Assembly (NCBI RefSeq): GCF_006716645.1
Contig: NZ_VFPL01000001.1
Span: 1,984,001-2,048,000, forward strand
Origin: Arcticibacter tournemirensis
GTDB lineage: Bacteria > Bacteroidota > Bacteroidia > Sphingobacteriales > Sphingobacteriaceae
Length of the DNA stretch: 64,000 nt
Direction of reading: 5' to 3'
Shown here: in pieces, positions 1-8,379 of the stretch
How positions within the stretch are numbered: the first letter of the stretch is position 1
How the letters are laid out: each line of letters begins with the position of its first letter
Notes under the pieces: model-generated
The model's database searches: none
Told to the model about the DNA's origin: nothing
Seen by the model: the letters and a program-made list of their open reading frames with translations, nothing else
Made by a program: the position numbers and the translations under genes

Positions 1-401
1 AATTTTGCGAGCCATTTAGAATGCTGCATTGTAACGTCGAATACGTCGCCGTGAAAGAACCAGGCCTTCTTGTCACCCAGCTCGAGTACCAGTTTATCGG
101 TAAGCTGAAAGCTGCCGATGGTCAAATCGCTGAATTTGCGGAGCATCTCATCGTGGTTTCCCGTAAGATAATAAACAGGCACTCCCTCGGTAATGAACTT
201 CATAATCCGCCGTAAAACTTTCATGTGCGACTCCGGCCAGTACGACTTGCTGAACTGCCAGATGTCAATGATATCTCCGTTAAGGATCAGGATTCCCGGT
301 TTAATACTTTTTAAATACTGAAGCAGTTCTTTTGCGTGGCAGCCGTATGTTCCCAGATGTACATCGGAAATAACTACTACCTCAACTTCTCTTTTAGCCA
401 T
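1..401 (-). CDS. UDP-2,3-diacylglucosamine diphosphatase-like metallophosphoesterase (partial)
   Basis: The gene runs off the left edge; only the N-terminal part (about 133 residues) is present. It starts at the ATG at 401 and reads MAKREVEVVVISDVHLGTYG. The calcineurin-like metal motifs are visible: SDVH near residue 13, NGDIID near residue 43 and GNHDE near residue 82. This arrangement is typical of the LpxH-like phosphoesterases of Bacteroidota, which hydrolyse UDP-2,3-diacylglucosamine in lipid A synthesis at the inner membrane. The family is clear; the exact substrate is inferred. Its upstream side faces the repeat-rich gap. Confidence 0.8.
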   Translation of the reverse strand, partial: MAKREVEVVVISDVHLGTYGCHAKELLQYLKSIKPGILILNGDIIDIWQFSKSYWPESHMKVLRRIMKFITEGVPVYYLTGNHDEMLRKFSDLTIGSFQLTDKLVLELGDKKAWFFHGDVFDVTMQHSKWLAK

Positions 402-547
402 TCATTTTTGGTAATTAGCGGTTGGCAGTTAGCAATTGGACGTTTACGGTTGGCTGCTGGCGATTAGCTTTTGGCAATTCGTAATTAGCTGTCAGGCTTC
501 AGTTATCAGCTTTTATATAACGACATGAAGTAACCTGCAGCTTAGAA

Positions 548-750
548 TTACAACTTTTAACTTTTAACCTTCAACTTACAACTTACAACCTTCAACCTTC
601 AACCTTCAACCTTCAACCTTCAACCTTCAACCTTCAACCTTCAACCTTCAACCTTCAACCTTCAACCTTCAACCTTCAACCTTCAACCTTCAACCTTCAA
701 CCTTCAACCTTCAACCTTCAACCTTCAACCTTCAACCTTCAACCTTCAAC
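548..750. repeat. Heptanucleotide tandem repeat (TTCAACC)n
   Basis: From about 586 to 750 there is a virtually perfect 7-bp tandem repeat, about 23 copies of TTCAACC. It is preceded from about 548 by degenerate period-7 copies (CAACTTT, TAACTTT, CAACTTA). The stretch 402-547 holds no gene but carries looser related words such as GTTAGCAATTGG that recur near 2075. The tract lies between the divergently placed LpxH-like gene and the end of the DUF3817 gene. It is not a CRISPR: there are no spacers. Confidence 0.95.
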
Positions 751-794
751 TCAAAATTCTGCTTCTAAGGTACTTACATGCTATTAAGTTGTTG

Positions 795-1136
795 TTAACT
801 GCTTGTTAATTTAGCTGTTGCGGAGTTTCGAAGCTCTTCAGTTTCGGTTTTTAATGACTTTTCAAGAAAGAACGGTGCTAAAGGAACAAAGGCTGCCGTG
901 AGGAAGATGGCTATTCGTTTGAGCCCCCATGAGCCAGCATAGGCAGCGCGTAGTACGGCGGCTATATATATAATGAAGAGCAGTCCATGGGCCCATCCTG
1001 TATATTTTACAGCAAGAGGGTAATCATAATAATATTTAAGAGGCATTGCCACACAGAGAAGAACGACAAATGAAACCGCTTCACAAAAACCGGTTCTTCT
1101 GAGTTGAATGAGTTTTGCTATATAGTTATTGTTCAT
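795..1136 (-). CDS. DUF3817 family membrane protein
   Basis: A protein of about 113 residues from the ATG at 1136 (MNNNYIAKLIQLRRTGF). A longer in-frame start at 1175 would add 13 polar residues, and I judge it less likely. Three hydrophobic segments (around SFVVLLCVAMPLKYYY, WAHGLLFIIYIAAVLRA and RIAIFLTAAFVPLAPFF) match the small DUF3817 integral membrane family (E-A/S...P-L-K-Y pattern, W-x-H-G). Function is unknown; it is an inner-membrane protein. It stands alone on the minus strand with a short charged C-terminal tail. Confidence 0.75.
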   Translation of the reverse strand: MNNNYIAKLIQLRRTGFCEAVSFVVLLCVAMPLKYYYDYPLAVKYTGWAHGLLFIIYIAAVLRAAYAGSWGLKRIAIFLTAAFVPLAPFFLEKSLKTETEELRNSATAKLTSS

Positions 1137-1376
1137 AGTGTGTGTATTTTGAGCAGAAGGGCTATCCGGCATCACTGCTCTTAATTGTTTCGAGCCGCAA
1201 ATGTGCGAAATATCCGGGCAGGAGAGGTTATTACACAGGTGCTTTTCAGTCGATCAGGATATAAAATGCCCCTTTTATGACACAGCATTAATAGAGTAAC
1301 AGAGATTTTGCAATAATTGCGGAGGCGTATGAGCCCGAACTTTCGCTTTCTTTAACAATCATAAAAAACATTTTTC

Positions 1377-1384
1377 TAAGTTTG
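1377..1384 (+). promoter_or_regulatory. Candidate -7 box (TAnnTTTG) for the HAD gene
   Basis: TAAGTTTG matches the Bacteroidota -7 consensus TAnnTTTG and lies 9 nt before the ATG at 1394, which would give a very short leader. A TTTA lies about 22 bp upstream in place of the usual TTTG -33 box, so the assignment is tentative. Confidence 0.35.
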
Positions 1385-1393
1385 CGGCCGATC

Positions 1394-2038
1394 ATGAAAG
1401 AAAATTTGAAGAACAGGTTTGACGGGCTGATTTTTGACCTCGACGGAACGTTATGGGATTCGACTATTAGCGTAGCTAAGGCGTGGCAGGCTGCTAAAGA
1501 AGAAGTGGATTATGTAAATATCAATATTACTCCGGAGATGGTGGCAGGTATTGCCGGCATGACTTACGACGCCATCTATGATACCCTGTTCCCTGAATTG
1601 GACAGTCTAAGGCGCGAGGAGTTCAAAATCCTTTGTGCAAAAAAAGAACTGGAAGAGCTGGACAAAAATGGAGGTGTCCTCTATCCCCATCTTGAAGAAA
1701 CTCTTAAGTATCTTTCAAATACATATAAGTTATTTGTAGTGAGCAACTGTCAGAGCGGGTATATCGAAATATTCCTTAAATACAGTAAGCTCAGCCAGTA
1801 CTTTACCGGTCACGCATGCTATGGAACGAAAAGCCAGCCTAAAGCAGAAAATATTAAAGACGTGGTAAACGACTACGGGCTGAAAGCTCCTGTTTATGTA
1901 GGAGATACAAAAGGCGATTATGAATCAAGTAAAAAAGCCGGAGTGCCATTCATTTTTGCAGCCTACGGTTTCGGCAATGTTGAAGGAGATATTGTAGCTA
2001 CAATCCGGAATTTTGCAGATCTAAAACTGTTGTTATGA
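1394..2038 (+). CDS. HAD-superfamily hydrolase (phosphoglycolate phosphatase-like)
   Basis: A protein of 214 residues from the ATG at 1394; an in-frame TTG at 1382 overlaps the putative promoter box and is unlikely to be used. HAD motif I is FDLDGT (Asp15 and Asp17), with motif II around VVSNCQ, the motif III lysine in SQPKAEN, and motif IV GDTKGDYESSKKAG. An all-alpha cap follows motif I, as in subfamily IA phosphatases. It is a cytoplasmic phosphatase; the substrate cannot be read from the sequence. A second, distinct HAD gene follows within 125 bp. Confidence 0.85.
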   Translation: MKENLKNRFDGLIFDLDGTLWDSTISVAKAWQAAKEEVDYVNINITPEMVAGIAGMTYDAIYDTLFPELDSLRREEFKILCAKKELEELDKNGGVLYPHLEETLKYLSNTYKLFVVSNCQSGYIEIFLKYSKLSQYFTGHACYGTKSQPKAENIKDVVNDYGLKAPVYVGDTKGDYESSKKAGVPFIFAAYGFGNVEGDIVATIRNFADLKLLL

Positions 2039-2058
2039 AAGGGTTTTCATAACAACAG
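2027..2058 (+). terminator. Perfect 14-bp hairpin overlapping the HAD stop codon
   Basis: CTGTTGTTATGAAA (2027-2040) and TTTCATAACAACAG (2045-2058) form a perfect 14-bp stem with loop GGGT. The TGA stop of the HAD gene (2036-2038) lies inside the 5' arm. No U-tract follows, so it may act as an attenuator or mRNA 3'-end stabiliser rather than a classical terminator. Confidence 0.5.
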
Positions 2059-2108
2059 GCCGTTAGCCTTTGGTAGTTAGCAATTGTCTCCTTGTAAAGC
2101 GCTTTAAG

Positions 2109-2158
2109 CAACTTTCAACTTTCAACCCACAACCCGCAACCCACAACCCACAACCCAC
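2109..2158. repeat. Short period-7 repeat (CAACTTT/CAACCCA) in a gene leader
   Basis: Seven 7-bp units, beginning as CAACTTT and drifting to CAACCCA or CAACCCG, end 3-4 nt before the ATG of the next HAD gene. This is the same repeat class as at 586-750. The repeat forms the whole proximal leader, so unit number would alter the spacing between promoter and start. Confidence 0.85.
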
Positions 2159-2161
2159 CCA

Positions 2162-2770
2162 ATGACCCAACTTGATATATTAACAGAACTTTCAAAAGGC
2201 GATTACGAAGCCTTCCTTTACGACTGCGACGGAACGCTTGCGGATAACATGCAGGCGCACAAAGACACTTATGTAAAAGTGGCTGCAGACCATGGGATAG
2301 AAATAGATGCTGCCATTATCGACGAATTTGCAGGCCTTCCTATACCGCGGGTGATAGAAGAGATCAATAAAAGATACAACTGCGACTTCGATCCTCAAAC
2401 CTTTGAGAAACTTAAGTACGATTTGTATTACAACGAATATATTCAGCATATAAAGCCGGTTCAGCATGTTGCCGACCATCTTTTAGCACATGCCGCAAAG
2501 GTAAAGATAGGAGTGGTTTCGGGCGGATCGCCTGAGGCTATCCGGAAAACGCTGGAAATATTGAACCTAAGCTCTCATGTTGAAGTTCTCGTGTGTGCAG
2601 GCGATACAGAACGGGGTAAACCTTTTCCCGATCCGTTCTTATTAGCTGCGGAAAAACTAGGAGTCCAACCATCGTCCTGCCTCGTATTTGAGGACGGAGA
2701 GGCTGGCGTTAAAGCCGCTGAGGCTGCCGGAATGGACTGGATCAGGATCGACAAGATCACAGAAAGCTGA
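2162..2770 (+). CDS. HAD-superfamily hydrolase (beta-phosphoglucomutase-like)
   Basis: A protein of 202 residues. Motif I is LYDCDGT with Asp21 and Asp23. The alpha-helical cap carries the AGLPIPRVIEEIN segment, similar to the beta-phosphoglucomutase and YqaB group. Motif II is VVSGGS, the motif III lysine is in GKPFPDPF, and motif IV is VFEDGEAGVKAAEAAGM. The cap and ED motif favour a sugar-phosphate phosphatase or mutase; the substrate is unknown. The start at 2162 follows a period-7 repeat leader and there is no recognisable Shine-Dalgarno sequence. Confidence 0.85.
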   Translation: MTQLDILTELSKGDYEAFLYDCDGTLADNMQAHKDTYVKVAADHGIEIDAAIIDEFAGLPIPRVIEEINKRYNCDFDPQTFEKLKYDLYYNEYIQHIKPVQHVADHLLAHAAKVKIGVVSGGSPEAIRKTLEILNLSSHVEVLVCAGDTERGKPFPDPFLLAAEKLGVQPSSCLVFEDGEAGVKAAEAAGMDWIRIDKITES

Positions 2771-2787
2771 AAGCTTTCGGCTTTCTG
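2760..2787. repeat. 28-bp palindrome spanning a stop codon
   Basis: CAGAAAGCTGAAAG followed directly by CTTTCGGCTTTCTG is an inverted repeat with a single G-T wobble position. It spans the TGA stop of the second HAD gene. A comparable stop-spanning hairpin closes the preceding gene, and an imperfect palindrome spans the dihydroorotase-like stop near 19421-19438. Confidence 0.7.
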
Positions 2788-2821
2788 CTATCAGCCATCA
2801 GCTTTGGGTTTCTGAGCTATT

Positions 2822-3114
2822 AGCTTTCAGCCTTCACCTTTAACCTTTTGGCTTTCACCTTTGTGTTATCAGCTTTCAGTCTTCACCTTTAATCTTTTGG
2901 CTTTCACCTTTGTGTTATCAGCGTTCAGCCCCCTCCTTTAATCTTTTGGCTTTCACCTTTCTGTTATCCGCTTTCAGTCTTCACCTTTACCTTTTGGCTT
3001 CCACCTTTGTGTTATCAGCTTTCAGCCCCCACCTTTAACCTTTTCGCTTTAACCTTTGTGTTATCAGCTTTCAGCTTTCACCTTTAACCTTTTGGCTTTC
3101 ACCTTTAAACTCAC
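2822..3114. repeat. 49-bp tandem repeat, about six copies
   Basis: The phase marker AGCTTTCAG (or a close variant) occurs at 2822, 2871, 2920, 2969, 3017 and 3066, giving a unit of 49 bp with one 48-bp copy. Each unit is built from 7-bp words such as CTTTCAC, CTTTCAG and CTTTAAC, so the unit equals about seven heptamers. Copies differ by scattered substitutions, as expected of an old duplicated minisatellite. The stretch has no coding potential. Confidence 0.9.
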
Positions 3115-3199
3115 AACTTTCAACTCTCAACTTTTAACTTTCAACAATTAACCATCAGCCCTCAACTTTCAACCTTCGCCTTTCAACTTTCAACTTATT
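3115..3199. repeat. Degenerate period-7 tract
   Basis: The 49-bp repeat passes into simpler 7-bp units (CAACTTT, CAACTCT, TAACTTT, CAACCTT and similar) up to about 3199. The rest of the gap to 3413 is AT-rich and carries the probable promoter of the following cluster. Confidence 0.75.
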
Positions 3200-3324
3200 T
3201 CTATATAATTGTAAAGGATAATATTAAAAAGGTTTTAGCACGCACTCTGAAAAGGTTTTTGAAACAAGAACGTTACATGTTTCATTGAACTTTACATTCG
3301 GGAAACCGGATTTTATTTACAATT

Positions 3325-3332
3325 TAGCTTTG
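3325..3332 (+). promoter_or_regulatory. Candidate -7 box for the keto-glycoside cluster
   Basis: TAGCTTTG fits the Bacteroidota TAnnTTTG -7 element. It lies about 80 bp upstream of the GMC oxidoreductase ATG, in AT-rich sequence just after the repeat tract. I see no good TTTG at the -33 position, so confidence is low. Confidence 0.3.
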
Positions 3333-3413
3333 AAAAAAATGTTCTGATTAATTATAAATGATAAAAACTAACTAAATACATCACTTAAGAACGCATTAAA
3401 AACCTTTAAAATA

Positions 3414-5093
3414 ATGGCAGAGAATACCTACGATGCAATTGTTATTGGTTCTGGAATATCAGGCGGATGGGCAGCAAAAGAACTTACAGAAAAAGGATTA
3501 AAAACGATCTTACTGGAGCGTGGCAGGAACATAGAGCATGTTAAAGACTATGTGAACGCTAATAAGGACCCCTGGGAATTTCCTCACCGGGGCGGTCGCA
3601 CTCAGGAGATGATTGAAAACTATCCTGTTCTCAAAAGAGATTATCCCCTTAACGAAACGAACCTTGACTATTGGGTAAATGAAAAAGAGAGTCCTTATGT
3701 AGAAGTGAAACGCTTCGATTGGTACCGTGGATATCAGGTTGGCGGACGATCACTGATGTGGGGCCGCCAGTGTTACCGGCTGAGTGACATCGACTTTGAA
3801 GCTAATGTAAAAGATGGTATAGCAGTCGACTGGCCGATAAGGTATAAAGATATAGCCCCCTGGTATAGTTATGTTGAGCGTTTTGCAGGTATCAATGGTT
3901 CGAAAGAAGGACTTCCTCAGCTGCCTGACGGTGAATTCTTACCTGCAATGGAAATGAATTGTGTGGAAAAGGATGTTGCTGCCCGTATTAAATCCCACTA
4001 CAAAGGGAAACGTACCATGATCATGGGGCGTAGTGCTAATCTTACAGTTCCTCATCACAACCGCTCAAATTGCCAGTACCGAAATAAGTGCTGGTTAGGA
4101 TGCCAGTTCGGTGCGTACTTCAGCACGCAATCGGCGACATTGCCCGCTGCAATGGCCACAGGAAATCTTACCTTGAGGCCTTTTTCAATAGTTACCAAAA
4201 TACTTTACGATAAGGATACCAAAAAAGCAAAAGGAGTAGAAATACTTGATGCGGTAACCAATAAGACGTTTGAATATTACGCCAAGGTGGTGTTTTTATG
4301 CGCGTCTACATTGAATTCCGCATGGGTATTGATGAATTCAGCTACTGATGTATGGCCTGATGGGCTTGGCAGCAGCAGCGGTCAGCTCGGGCACAACCTG
4401 ATGGACCATCACTTCCGTTGCGGAGCGGCAGGAATTGTAGAGGGATATGAAGATAAGTACTATTATGGACGCCGTCCTAACGGAATTTATGTTCCGCGTT
4501 TCAGAAACCTGAATGGCGAAAAACGCGACTACATCAGGGGTTTCGGTTATCAGGGCAGCGCCAGTCGCCAAAACTGGGGAAGGGAGATCGCCGAGATGAA
4601 TATCGGCGCTGAATTTAAAGATGCCCTTTGCGAACCAGGACCATGGCGCATCGGCTTGGGTGCGTTTGGCGAAACTCTTCCGTATTACGAGAACAAAGCA
4701 ACACTCGATAAATCGGTAAAAGATAAATGGGGCTTGCCCGTTCTTGCTATTGATTGCGAAATCAAAGAAAACGAGCATAAGATGCGTAAGGATATGATGG
4801 TCGATGCTCAGGAGATGCTGGAAGCAGCGGGACTGAAGAATCCGGAAACGTATGATTCAGGATATGGCATGGGGCAGGGCATTCACGAGATGGGCACAGC
4901 GCGCATGGGAAGAGATGCCCGTACATCGGTACTGAACGAATGGAATCAGGTGTGGGACGCTAAGAACGTATATGTTACCGACGGCTCATGCATGACTTCA
5001 GCAAGTTGTGTGAACCCCTCACTCACCTATATGGCATTGACAGCAAGAGCTGTAGATCATGCCGTGAAAGAACTGAATAAAAGGAATATCTAG
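3414..5093 (+). CDS. GMC-family FAD-dependent oxidoreductase (putative glycoside 3-dehydrogenase catalytic subunit)
   Basis: A protein of 559 residues without its own signal peptide. The N-terminal Rossmann motif VIGSGISGGW (residues 10-19) binds FAD. The C-terminal GMC signatures are visible: GIHEMGTARMG, then NVYVTDGSCM and SCVNPSLTYMALTARA with the catalytic Asn. Cys220, Cys226 and Cys230 form a C-x5-C-x3-C cluster that could hold an iron-sulfur centre, as in the bacterial FAD sugar dehydrogenases that pass electrons to a cytochrome c. A subunit-3-like partner with a Tat-like leader (6602) and a cytochrome lipoprotein (9454) lie in the same cluster, suggesting co-export with the small subunit. 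C3 oxidation of glycosides is inferred from context. Confidence 0.8.
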   Translation: MAENTYDAIVIGSGISGGWAAKELTEKGLKTILLERGRNIEHVKDYVNANKDPWEFPHRGGRTQEMIENYPVLKRDYPLNETNLDYWVNEKESPYVEVKRFDWYRGYQVGGRSLMWGRQCYRLSDIDFEANVKDGIAVDWPIRYKDIAPWYSYVERFAGINGSKEGLPQLPDGEFLPAMEMNCVEKDVAARIKSHYKGKRTMIMGRSANLTVPHHNRSNCQYRNKCWLGCQFGAYFSTQSATLPAAMATGNLTLRPFSIVTKILYDKDTKKAKGVEILDAVTNKTFEYYAKVVFLCASTLNSAWVLMNSATDVWPDGLGSSSGQLGHNLMDHHFRCGAAGIVEGYEDKYYYGRRPNGIYVPRFRNLNGEKRDYIRGFGYQGSASRQNWGREIAEMNIGAEFKDALCEPGPWRIGLGAFGETLPYYENKATLDKSVKDKWGLPVLAIDCEIKENEHKMRKDMMVDAQEMLEAAGLKNPETYDSGYGMGQGIHEMGTARMGRDARTSVLNEWNQVWDAKNVYVTDGSCMTSASCVNPSLTYMALTARAVDHAVKELNKRNI

Positions 5094-5121
5094 ATAATAG
5101 CTTTTAAAACTAACCTATGTT

Positions 5122-6588
5122 ATGGCAGAGAAAAAAGTAACCTCTGAAGCAGCGTTGAAATCGAGAAGGGATTTTATTAAAAATACTGCCCTTGCTGCTG
5201 CCGGCTTTATGATTGTACCCCGTCACGTATTGGGAGGTAAAGGGTTTTTAGCTCCCAGCGACCGCCTTTTGATTGCCGGAATCGGCGTAGGTGGTAAGGG
5301 ACAAAGTGACATTGCGAGTTTCTTCCAGAGTGGAAAGGCCGATATCGCCTTTTTATGCGATGTAGATGACCGGCGGGCGGCTGCCAGCCGTCAAAGTTTT
5401 CCGAAGGCTAAGTATTACCGCGACTGGCGGGAGTTGTTTGATAAAGAGTCGAAGAAGTTTGATGCTGTGTCGGTTTCTACCCCTGATCACAACCATGCAA
5501 TAACAACCCTTGCTGCTATGCAGCTGGGGAAGCACGTATATGTTCAGAAACCCTTAACACACGACATTTATGAAGCCAGGTTGCTGACAGACGCTGCAAA
5601 AAAACATAAAGTGGTGACCCAAATGGGAAACCAGGGCGCTTCAGGTGATGGGGTAAGGCAAATGATAGAGTGGTATAACGCTGGAGTGATTGGCGATGTG
5701 CATACTGTCTACAGCTGGACCAACAGGCCTGTATGGCCTCAGGGCATTCCATGGCCTAAAACAAAAGCCGAGGTACCAAAGGAACTTGACTGGGACCTGT
5801 GGCTTGGAACGGCTCCTTACAAAGACTACGTCGATAAACTCGTGCCTTTTAACTGGCGTGGCTGGTGGGATTATGGTACAGGTGCCCTTGGAGATATGGG
5901 ATGTCATCTGATAGAACCGGCATTCAGGGTTTTAAATCTTCAGTATGTAAAGGATGTTGAATGTAGTGTTGGAAGTGTATATGTAGACGAATTTAAACGT
6001 GGATATTTCCCTGAAAGCTGTCCGCCGTCGAGCCACGTAACCATGACGTTTCCAAAGACAAACAAAACGAGTGGCCCGGTAAGGCTTCATTGGATGGATG
6101 GAGGTATTCAGCCGGAGCGTCCTGAAGAACTGGGGCCGAATGAGCTGTTTGGCGATGGGGGAAATGGCACTTTGTTTATAGGTACCAAAGGCAAAATGAT
6201 GTGCAGCACTTATGGAGCAGACCCTCGTTTGCTGCCTCTGACAAGGAACGCTGAGGTACAGGTTAAGCAAACTCTTCCCAGGGTTCCGGGAAGTGCGAAC
6301 GGACATTATGCCCAATGGGTGGAAGCTTGCATCGCAGGTTATGGAAAGAAGGAAGTTAGTTCTCCTTTTGAGATTGCAGGTCCGGTTACAGAGGCCCTGC
6401 TGATGGCTAATCTAGCTATCCGTGGCTTTGACATACAAAAGCCGAAGGCCGAAGGTACCGGTTTTGATTATCCGGGCCGGTATATTAAGCTTTTATGGGA
6501 CAACCAGAACATGAAAGTGACCAATTTTGATGATGTAAACCAGTTTGTAAAACGGACGTACCGTCAGGGGTGGACCCTGGGTGCCTGA
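5122..6588 (+). CDS. Tat-exported Gfo/Idh/MocA oxidoreductase
   Basis: A protein of 488 residues. A twin-arginine leader is clear: SRRDFIK at residues 14-20, then a hydrophobic stretch (NTALAAAGFMIVP). The Rossmann motif GIGVGGKG and the VQKPLTHD segment (the family's EKP-type lysine) show an NAD(P)-binding Gfo/Idh fold, and GDMGCHLIEP holds the usual late His. It is probably periplasmic with a prefolded cofactor. Its stop overlaps the far-upstream GTG of the next frame, and the genes are tightly packed. The cluster suggests a role in interconverting sugars and 3-keto-sugars; direct substrate evidence is absent. Confidence 0.85.
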   Translation: MAEKKVTSEAALKSRRDFIKNTALAAAGFMIVPRHVLGGKGFLAPSDRLLIAGIGVGGKGQSDIASFFQSGKADIAFLCDVDDRRAAASRQSFPKAKYYRDWRELFDKESKKFDAVSVSTPDHNHAITTLAAMQLGKHVYVQKPLTHDIYEARLLTDAAKKHKVVTQMGNQGASGDGVRQMIEWYNAGVIGDVHTVYSWTNRPVWPQGIPWPKTKAEVPKELDWDLWLGTAPYKDYVDKLVPFNWRGWWDYGTGALGDMGCHLIEPAFRVLNLQYVKDVECSVGSVYVDEFKRGYFPESCPPSSHVTMTFPKTNKTSGPVRLHWMDGGIQPERPEELGPNELFGDGGNGTLFIGTKGKMMCSTYGADPRLLPLTRNAEVQVKQTLPRVPGSANGHYAQWVEACIAGYGKKEVSSPFEIAGPVTEALLMANLAIRGFDIQKPKAEGTGFDYPGRYIKLLWDNQNMKVTNFDDVNQFVKRTYRQGWTLGA

Positions 6589-6601
6589 AATAACAGATAG
6601 T

Positions 6602-7171
6602 ATGAACAGAAGAGAAGCAATATCAAAGGTTGCCTGGATTCTTGGCGGGACCGTTATTGGTGCAGAACTCTTTGCAGATCTGGCCTGTACCCCTCGCCCC
6701 GACAAGGTAAACGACCTGTTCGATAGTGATCAGGTAGCTCTGCTGGATGAAGTAGCCGAAACCATTCTTCCGGCCACTAACACACCGGGGGCAAAAGCTG
6801 CGAAGGTCGGCCAATTTATGACAGTTATGGTCCTGGATTGTTATACACCTGAAGATCAGAAAGTATTTATAAAAGGGATCAGCGATCTGGACGAAGCCTG
6901 TAAGAAAGAAAACGGCAAAAAGTTCATGGATTGTGACGCCAAACAACGCACTGCGTTTTTGAACCGTCTTGATCAGGAACAAAAGGCTTATCAGAAAGAT
7001 AAGAAGCCTGAGGATCCCAATCACTACTTTACCATGATGAAGCAGTTAACCTTGCTGGGCTTTTTTACCTCGGAAGTCGGTGCCACAAAAGCCCTGCGCT
7101 ATGTGGCAATACCTGGAAAATACGATGGTTGCACCACTTATAAAAAAGGCGACAGGGCATGGGCTACGTGA
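6602..7171 (+). CDS. Gluconate 2-dehydrogenase subunit 3 family protein
   Basis: A protein of 189 residues from the ATG at 6602. A GTG at 6581 would overlap the preceding gene, and the twin-arginine-like leader NRREAISKVAWILGG sits correctly only with the ATG start. A Cys follows the hydrophobic segment (DLACT), so lipidation is possible. The body (DEVAETILPATNTPGAKAAKV ... LTLLGFFTSEVGATKALRY) is typical of the small subunit that accompanies GMC-type dehydrogenases and carries them through the Tat pathway. It is the expected partner of the GMC protein at 3414. Confidence 0.8.
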   Translation: MNRREAISKVAWILGGTVIGAELFADLACTPRPDKVNDLFDSDQVALLDEVAETILPATNTPGAKAAKVGQFMTVMVLDCYTPEDQKVFIKGISDLDEACKKENGKKFMDCDAKQRTAFLNRLDQEQKAYQKDKKPEDPNHYFTMMKQLTLLGFFTSEVGATKALRYVAIPGKYDGCTTYKKGDRAWAT

Positions 7172-7219
7172 CGGACAGGAGTTGTCTCATATCTCATATC
7201 TAATATCTCAAAGCTCAAC

Positions 7220-8374
7220 ATGTCAAAAATCAAACTTGGAATGATTGGAGGAGGAACCGGTGCCTTTATTGGCGCCGTACACCGGATTGCTGCCCGCATT
7301 GATGATCAGTATGAACTGGTATGCGGGGCTTTCAGCAGTAACGCAGAGAATTCCAGGGCCAGCGGAACCTTACTTGGCCTTAATCCCGAAAGGGTATACA
7401 ACTCTTACAGAGAGCTTTTTGAAAAGGAAAAACAGCTGCCTGAGGAAGAGAGAGCGCAGGTGATCAGTATTGTAACCCCTAATCACGTTCATTTTGAACC
7501 CGCCAGGCTGGCGCTCGAAAGCGGTTTTCATGTAATCCTGGATAAGCCGATGACCTTTTCCCTTGATGAAGCTAAGGAGCTCGGGAAGATCGTTGCCGAA
7601 ACCGGGATGCTTTTTTGTCTTACCCACACCTATACGGGTTATCCTATGGTGAAAGAGGCGAGGCAGATTGTAGCATCGGGACGGCTTGGAAAGATCAGAA
7701 AAGTCTTTGTGGAGTATCCCCAGGGGTGGCTCAGCAGCTTTGAGGAGGGTACAGATAATAAACAGGCTTCCTGGCGTACCGACCCTGCAAGGAGTGGAAT
7801 AGCGGGCGCTATGGGCGACATAGGCACTCACGCCTTTAATCTGGCGGAGTATGTTAGCGGCCTTCAGGTTAGTCAGCTCTGTGCCGACATCAATACGGTG
7901 GTAGAGGGCAGAAAGCTGGATGACGACGGTGCTGCATTATTGAAGTTTAAGGGCGGAGCTTCAGGTGTACTGATGTCGACTCAGGTGGCTGCTGGAGAAG
8001 AAAACAACGTAAAAGTAAGAGTGTACGGCGAGAAAGGCGGCCTTGAATGGCAGCAGAGCGACGCCAATTCACTTCAGCTGAAGTGGACGGATCGCCCGGC
8101 CGAGATATTAAGGACCGGCGGAGGATATTTAAGTTCCTTTGCTTCTCACAATACCCGGACTCCCGCAGGGCATCCGGAGGGGTATCTTGAAGCTTTTGCA
8201 AACTTATATCGCAATTTCGCCTTATGCATTAAAGCTCGCAAGGATGGAAAGGACCCTGAACCGGAATGGTTGGACTTCCCCGGAATCGAAGAGGGTATCA
8301 GAGGTATGGCATTTATAGAAAATGTGGTGGCATCGGGAAAATCAGAAAAGAAATGGTTTGATTTTATAATTTAA
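7220..8374 (+). CDS. Gfo/Idh/MocA family oxidoreductase (cytoplasmic)
   Basis: A protein of 384 residues without a signal peptide. The N-terminus is a nucleotide-binding Rossmann motif ([11 protein letters not shown]). The family lysine is in [13 protein letters not shown] and the catalytic His is in [13 protein letters not shown]. The C-terminal beta-sheet domain is normal in length. Its leader contains three near-copies of TCTCATAT (7185-7210). It is the cytoplasmic counterpart of the Tat-exported paralogue at 5122, so the cluster carries the same chemistry on both sides of the inner membrane. The probable role is NAD(P)-dependent reduction of an imported keto-sugar. Confidence 0.85.
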   Translation: MSKIKLGMIGGGTGAFIGAVHRIAARIDDQYELVCGAFSSNAENSRASGTLLGLNPERVYNSYRELFEKEKQLPEEERAQVISIVTPNHVHFEPARLALESGFHVILDKPMTFSLDEAKELGKIVAETGMLFCLTHTYTGYPMVKEARQIVASGRLGKIRKVFVEYPQGWLSSFEEGTDNKQASWRTDPARSGIAGAMGDIGTHAFNLAEYVSGLQVSQLCADINTVVEGRKLDDDGAALLKFKGGASGVLMSTQVAAGEENNVKVRVYGEKGGLEWQQSDANSLQLKWTDRPAEILRTGGGYLSSFASHNTRTPAGHPEGYLEAFANLYRNFALCIKARKDGKDPEPEWLDFPGIEEGIRGMAFIENVVASGKSEKKWFDFII

Positions 8375-8379
8375 TCAGT

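Noticed and set aside
586..750. Possible CRISPR array
   Set aside because: Uniform 7-bp tandem units without spacers; it is a microsatellite.
2822..3114. Possible CRISPR array (49-bp periodicity)
   Set aside because: The whole unit is repeated with no unique spacers, and the unit itself is made of heptamers.
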